This document shows, in pieces, positions 8,294-11,413 of a stretch of DNA of 11,413 bases. Each line of letters opens with the position of its first letter. The first letter of the stretch is position 1. Both the position numbers and the translations under genes were made by a program. Under the pieces are notes generated by a model. The model was not told the DNA's origin and did not search any database. It saw nothing but the letters and a program-made list of their open reading frames with translations. The stretch covers positions 12,746 to 24,158 of the forward strand of contig JAHBMJ010001191.1 in NCBI GenBank assembly GCA_018398765.1, read 5' to 3'. The DNA is from Chromera velia (taxonomy: Eukaryota; Sar; Chromeraceae).

Positions 8294-9610
8294 GGATTCC
8301 CACTTGTCCTCATCCGGAAGAAGACAGGCAAGCTGAGGATTTGCATCAACTACCGCAAGCTAAACAAGATCCTCCGCAAGGACCGATGGCCTCTGCCACG
8401 GATCGATCATACACTTGCCAAGCTGCAGGGCCGCCGTTTCTACACCTTGATCGACCTCTTTCAGGGGTTCCATCACGTGAGCGTGCGAGAGGATCATCAA
8501 GAGAGGCTCTCGTTTATCACAGCCGATGGCCAGTTCACCTACTGTAAGATGCTTTTTGGCATTTCGACTACACCTTCCATCTTTCAGAGAGCTATGGACA
8601 TCATGCTGGCAGGTCTGACAGGGTCATTCGTCAACGTCTATCTCGACGACATCCTTGTCGCCAGTTTCTCGTTTGAGGAACACCTGACCCATATCCGTAA
8701 GACTCTCGATCGGCTCCGTACCTCCGGTTGCAAGCTGTCGTTCGCGAAGTGCTCGTGGGCACAGACATCCCTCCTCTACCTGGGCCATATTGTTGACACG
8801 ACAGGCATCCGTCCAAACCCGAAAAAGGTCGAAGCGATCCTCTCCATATCAGCACCCACCGACAAAAAGCAGACGAAACAGCTGCTTGGGCTCGCCTCCT
8901 TCTACAGGCGCTTCATCAAGGGCTTTTCGCAGATCGTTTTCCCCCTCACTTCCCTACTCAGAAAGCACACGCCCTTCGTATGGGAAGAGCCACAGAGGAT
9001 GGCATTCGAGGCGCTGAAGGAGGCTCTAACATCTGAACCCGTCCTATGCCATCCCGACTTTGACAAAGAGTTTATTGTCAAGCCGGACGCGAGCAACGAC
9101 GCGATCGGGGCGGTGCTTGGACAGACCGATGAGGAAAGAAACGAGAAGGTCGTTGCCTACGCCTCAAGGATGATGACAGACCTCGAAAAGAAGTGGGGCA
9201 TCACAGAGAGAGAAGCGCTCAGCTTGGTCTACGCCGTCGACACCTTCAAGCCCTACCTCTACGGGAAGAAGTTCACCGTCATCACTGATCACAAGGCCCT
9301 CCAGCACATCTATGATCAGAAGAACAGTCAACCTAGGGTCATGAGGTGGGCTTTGAAGCTCGCGATCTACGAGTTCGATGTCCAGCACCGCTCCGGGGCT
9401 AAACATGCCGATGCCGACTCTATGACGAGGCCTCCCGTTGCGGGGACGGGCGCGTCCTTGGAGGTCCCCTCGCCGAAGAGAAAACGTGACAGGGACACGG
9501 ACTCCGACGAGGAGGACGAGATTGTCGTTGCTCCATGCAGCACAGGGGGGGCCGCAGTCGAGATCAACGGGTCCGACAGGAAGCACGAGCTGAACATGTC
9601 TACCGATTAG
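8294..9610 (+). pseudogene. pol: Pol, reverse transcriptase and RNase H
   Basis: The same frame continues from the TGA at 8291 to TAG 9608-9610. Reverse transcriptase blocks appear in order: KLRICINYRKLN, TLIDLFQGFHH (first catalytic Asp at 8453), FGISTTPSIFQRAMD, and the catalytic YLDD at 8639-8650, then YLGHIV and LLGLASFYRRFI. RNase H follows: PDAS (Asp at 9086), EREAL (Glu at 9212), TDHKAL (Asp at 9287) and HADADSMTR near 9400, keeping the acidic active-site residues. Together they turn the element's RNA into double-stranded DNA. The usual Asn before the last Asp is His here. After RNase H a charged tail (KRKRDRDTDSDEEDE) runs to the TAG, which is followed by more open frame, so the stop looks like damage rather than a natural end. 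Confidence 0.92.
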
Positions 9611-11413
9611 GAGGTTGAGATCATTTCCGTCCTTTCCCCAGGTAAAGCTACCGTTCACTGCGAGGGCAGCAAGGACCGGGCCGTAAGGCCGCAGTCCCTT
9701 CACCCCCTGCGGGTAGCAGCCGGCAAACGGGGACAGCCCCAGAAGGACAACAGCATGAACTCCTCTAACGCGAAGAAGATCATGAAGGACCCCAAGCCCT
9801 CCAAGGGATGGAGGAGACCGACGGGACCCGGAAGGCCGCGGTCGGGGCTTAAGGCAGCACCGCCCTCTCCCTCTCTCTCTGCCCCTCTGTGCACAGGCAA
9901 CTATAACATTGAGGAGTTCAAGAGGCTGCAGAAGGAGGATAGTACCCTGAACCCCGTCATTCAGTTCCTCATGGACGGCAGCCTGCCAGACGACCAGGCT
10001 GAGCTTTCAAGGGTCTACTCGATGGCTGACTCTCACGCCCTGCATGAAGGTCTGCTCGTTCGACTCCTCCCGCCCCTGAACAAGCACACGAAGGGTTTCC
10101 AGACCCTCACAGTGGTGCCTCGTGCCCTACGGGCCGAGATCCTCGCTGACCATCACGGTCATCTCTGTGCTGGGCACGGGGGCATCAGGAGCACGCTGGC
10201 CAAGGTCACCGATAAATTCTTCTGGCCTACCGTGACGGCTGATGTCGAGAACTACGTCAAGTCGTGCGAGACGTGCCAGCAGAGAAAGGACGCCTTCAAG
10301 AAGGAGCATCCCATGATCGTCCCGCTGTCGACAGAGCCACTCACTCACATGGCTGTCGACACCGTCGGCCCTCTGCCTACCTCGGAGAGCAAGCGAATCA
10401 TCATTTCGGTCATGGACCTCGCCTCCAGGTTTGTGGTCCTCATAGCCGTTCCGAATCAGAAGGCAACAACGATCGCGCGGGCGCTCCTTGACAATGTCTT
10501 CTTCGTCTTCGGCTCCCCCGTGACCCTCCTCTCCAACCAGGGGCCAAGTTTCCTTGACCCCATTGTCACCGCAGTGAGCGAGCTCGTCGGCATAGAGAGG
10601 GTCTGTACAAGCACGTACAACCCAAAGGCCAACGGGAAGCTCGAGAGGATGCATCGAGAGCTCAAGCAGACACTGTCCGCATACATCGCCGAGTACCAGA
10701 AGGACTGGGTACGCTACCTGCCTGTCGCGGCTTTCCTGCACAACGCCACCCGACATGTACCACTCGGGATCTCTTCATTTGAGTTCCTCTTTGAGTTCCC
10801 TCCGAGGACACCCACGAAGCTCAGCACCGACCTGCAGGAAAGTGCCGACATTATCCCGCAGGACTATGTCAAGGTCCTCTCTGAAATTCGGGAGGAGAAC
10901 AAGAAGACCGCCCGAGACATCTACATGGAAGCGGCCGAGCAGAGAGGCAGACGAGTCTTGAAAGATGCCAGCAACAAGCAGTTCCGCAACCCTTACATGT
11001 ACAAGAGGGGCGATTACGTCTGCCAGTGGGTACGAGTCAAGCGAACGAAGAAAGGCTACGCAGCCAAACTGACCACAAAATACGAGGGGCCCTTCAGAGT
11101 CCTCGAGGTCAGAGACAACTGCACGCTCCGGCTCAAGCAGCCGGGCGCCCAGACGCGTCGTGTGATCAACCGCGACAACGCCAAGCCCTTCGTCCACAGG
11201 GACCTGAAGGAGAACGACGCCCTCCTCTCTTGGTTCATGCCCGAGCTGGAAGAGGACGGGAAACAGGCAGACCCCATCGACAACGACGAGTTTGCAAAGT
11301 ACGAGGTAGAGAAGACCTGTGCCAAGCGGCGCACGAGAAGGGGGATGGAGTTCCTCGTCAAGTACAAGGGCTACGCAGAGAAGGAGTGGACCCCGGAGGA
11401 AGAGCTCGACTGC
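9611..11413 (+). pseudogene. pol: Pol, integrase with GPF module and partial chromodomain
   Basis: Open in the same frame from the TAG at 9608 to the window edge (601 codons, no stop seen). After a basic linker, the zinc domain has His 10154 and 10175, then CETC with Cys 10265 and 10274 (H-x6-H-x29-C-x2-C). The core has MAVDTVGPLP (first Asp at 10358) and NGKLERMHREL (Glu at 10643), but the middle position reads LLSNQGPSF, with Asn at 10535 where the family has Asp; the spacing to Glu is the normal 35 residues. A YEGPFRV (GPF) motif follows at about 11081-11098. The end, from about 11288, is a chromodomain: YEVEKT, FLVKYKGY, then EKEWTPEEEL, cut off by the edge. Integrase inserts the DNA copy; chromodomains steer insertion towards modified histones. 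Confidence 0.92.
9642..9896 (+). other. Candidate second intron in the element (255 nt, phase 1)
   Basis: A CCCAG|GTAAAG donor (GT at 9642) and a CTCTCTGCCCCTCTGTGCACAG acceptor ending at 9896 are preceded by a long pyrimidine tract (about 9862-9890). Both ends are phase 1, as in the gag intron. Unlike that one, it has no stop inside (85 open codons), so retention would simply add a basic Pro-rich linker between RNase H and integrase. The pyrimidine run may simply encode Pro/Ser/Leu. Intron status is therefore uncertain. Confidence 0.35.

Larger units (their letters stand above)
4254..11413 (+). mobile_element. Ty3/Gypsy LTR retrotransposon, chromovirus type, degenerate, right end missing
   Basis: The order Gag, two zinc knuckles, aspartic protease, reverse transcriptase, RNase H, H2C2 integrase, GPF module and chromodomain is the hallmark of chromoviruses within Ty3/Gypsy. 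The element lies in the same direction as the dioxygenase gene, starting about 0.8-1.5 kb after it. The chromodomain, polypurine tract and 3' LTR run past the window edge. Five in-frame stops, one frame change and an altered integrase active site show this copy is decayed, although the domains remain easy to recognise, which suggests fairly recent loss. Confidence 0.92.

Noticed and set aside
10127-10756. Minus-strand open frame of 209 codons opposite the integrase
   Set aside because: It is antisense to a clearly recognisable integrase and reflects GC-rich codon use; no motif of its own.
1-11413. CRISPR arrays, bacterial operons or riboswitches
   Set aside because: No spaced direct repeats or bacterial signals; the spliced gene and chromovirus show the DNA is eukaryotic.

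Overview
The window is eukaryotic nuclear DNA. It holds a spliced host gene with canonical GT-AG introns, followed by a chromodomain-bearing Ty3/Gypsy LTR retrotransposon (a chromovirus) that is cut off by the right edge. The GC-rich codon choice, short introns loaded with tetranucleotide repeats and many LTR-element hallmarks suit a unicellular alga or protist such as a chromerid-like alveolate. That taxonomic guess is weak because nothing in the window is diagnostic.

Left part (1-3020). A three-exon gene on the plus strand (358-849, 1505-1693, 2308-2712) encodes a 361-residue protein that looks like a phytanoyl-CoA dioxygenase (PhyH)-type Fe(II)/2-oxoglutarate oxygenase. Both introns are phase 0 and carry microsatellites: CATC and GTGA tracts in intron 1, a TCTG tract in intron 2. 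About 350 bp of possible promoter lies upstream, including a 24-bp near-palindrome.

Middle (2713-4441). AT-rich DNA without a convincing gene passes into the 5' end of the retroelement. No LTR boundary can be proven because the 3' LTR is outside the window. A TGG-starting primer-binding-site-like sequence at 4256 and a well-placed Gag start at 4442 suggest the 5' LTR ends near 4253.

Right part (4442-11413). Gag, protease, reverse transcriptase, RNase H, integrase and the start of a chromodomain follow in order on the plus strand. Gag and Pol are recognisable almost throughout but broken: stops at 4589 (TAA), 5552 (TGA), 6216 (TAA), 8291 (TGA) and 9608 (TAG), a frame change near 5696, and the second catalytic Asp of the integrase replaced by Asn. 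This copy is therefore very likely non-autonomous. Gag also carries what looks like a real 138-nt phase-1 spliceosomal intron, and a similar candidate sits between RNase H and integrase. An intron inside a retrotransposon that must copy its own RNA is the most unusual point here.
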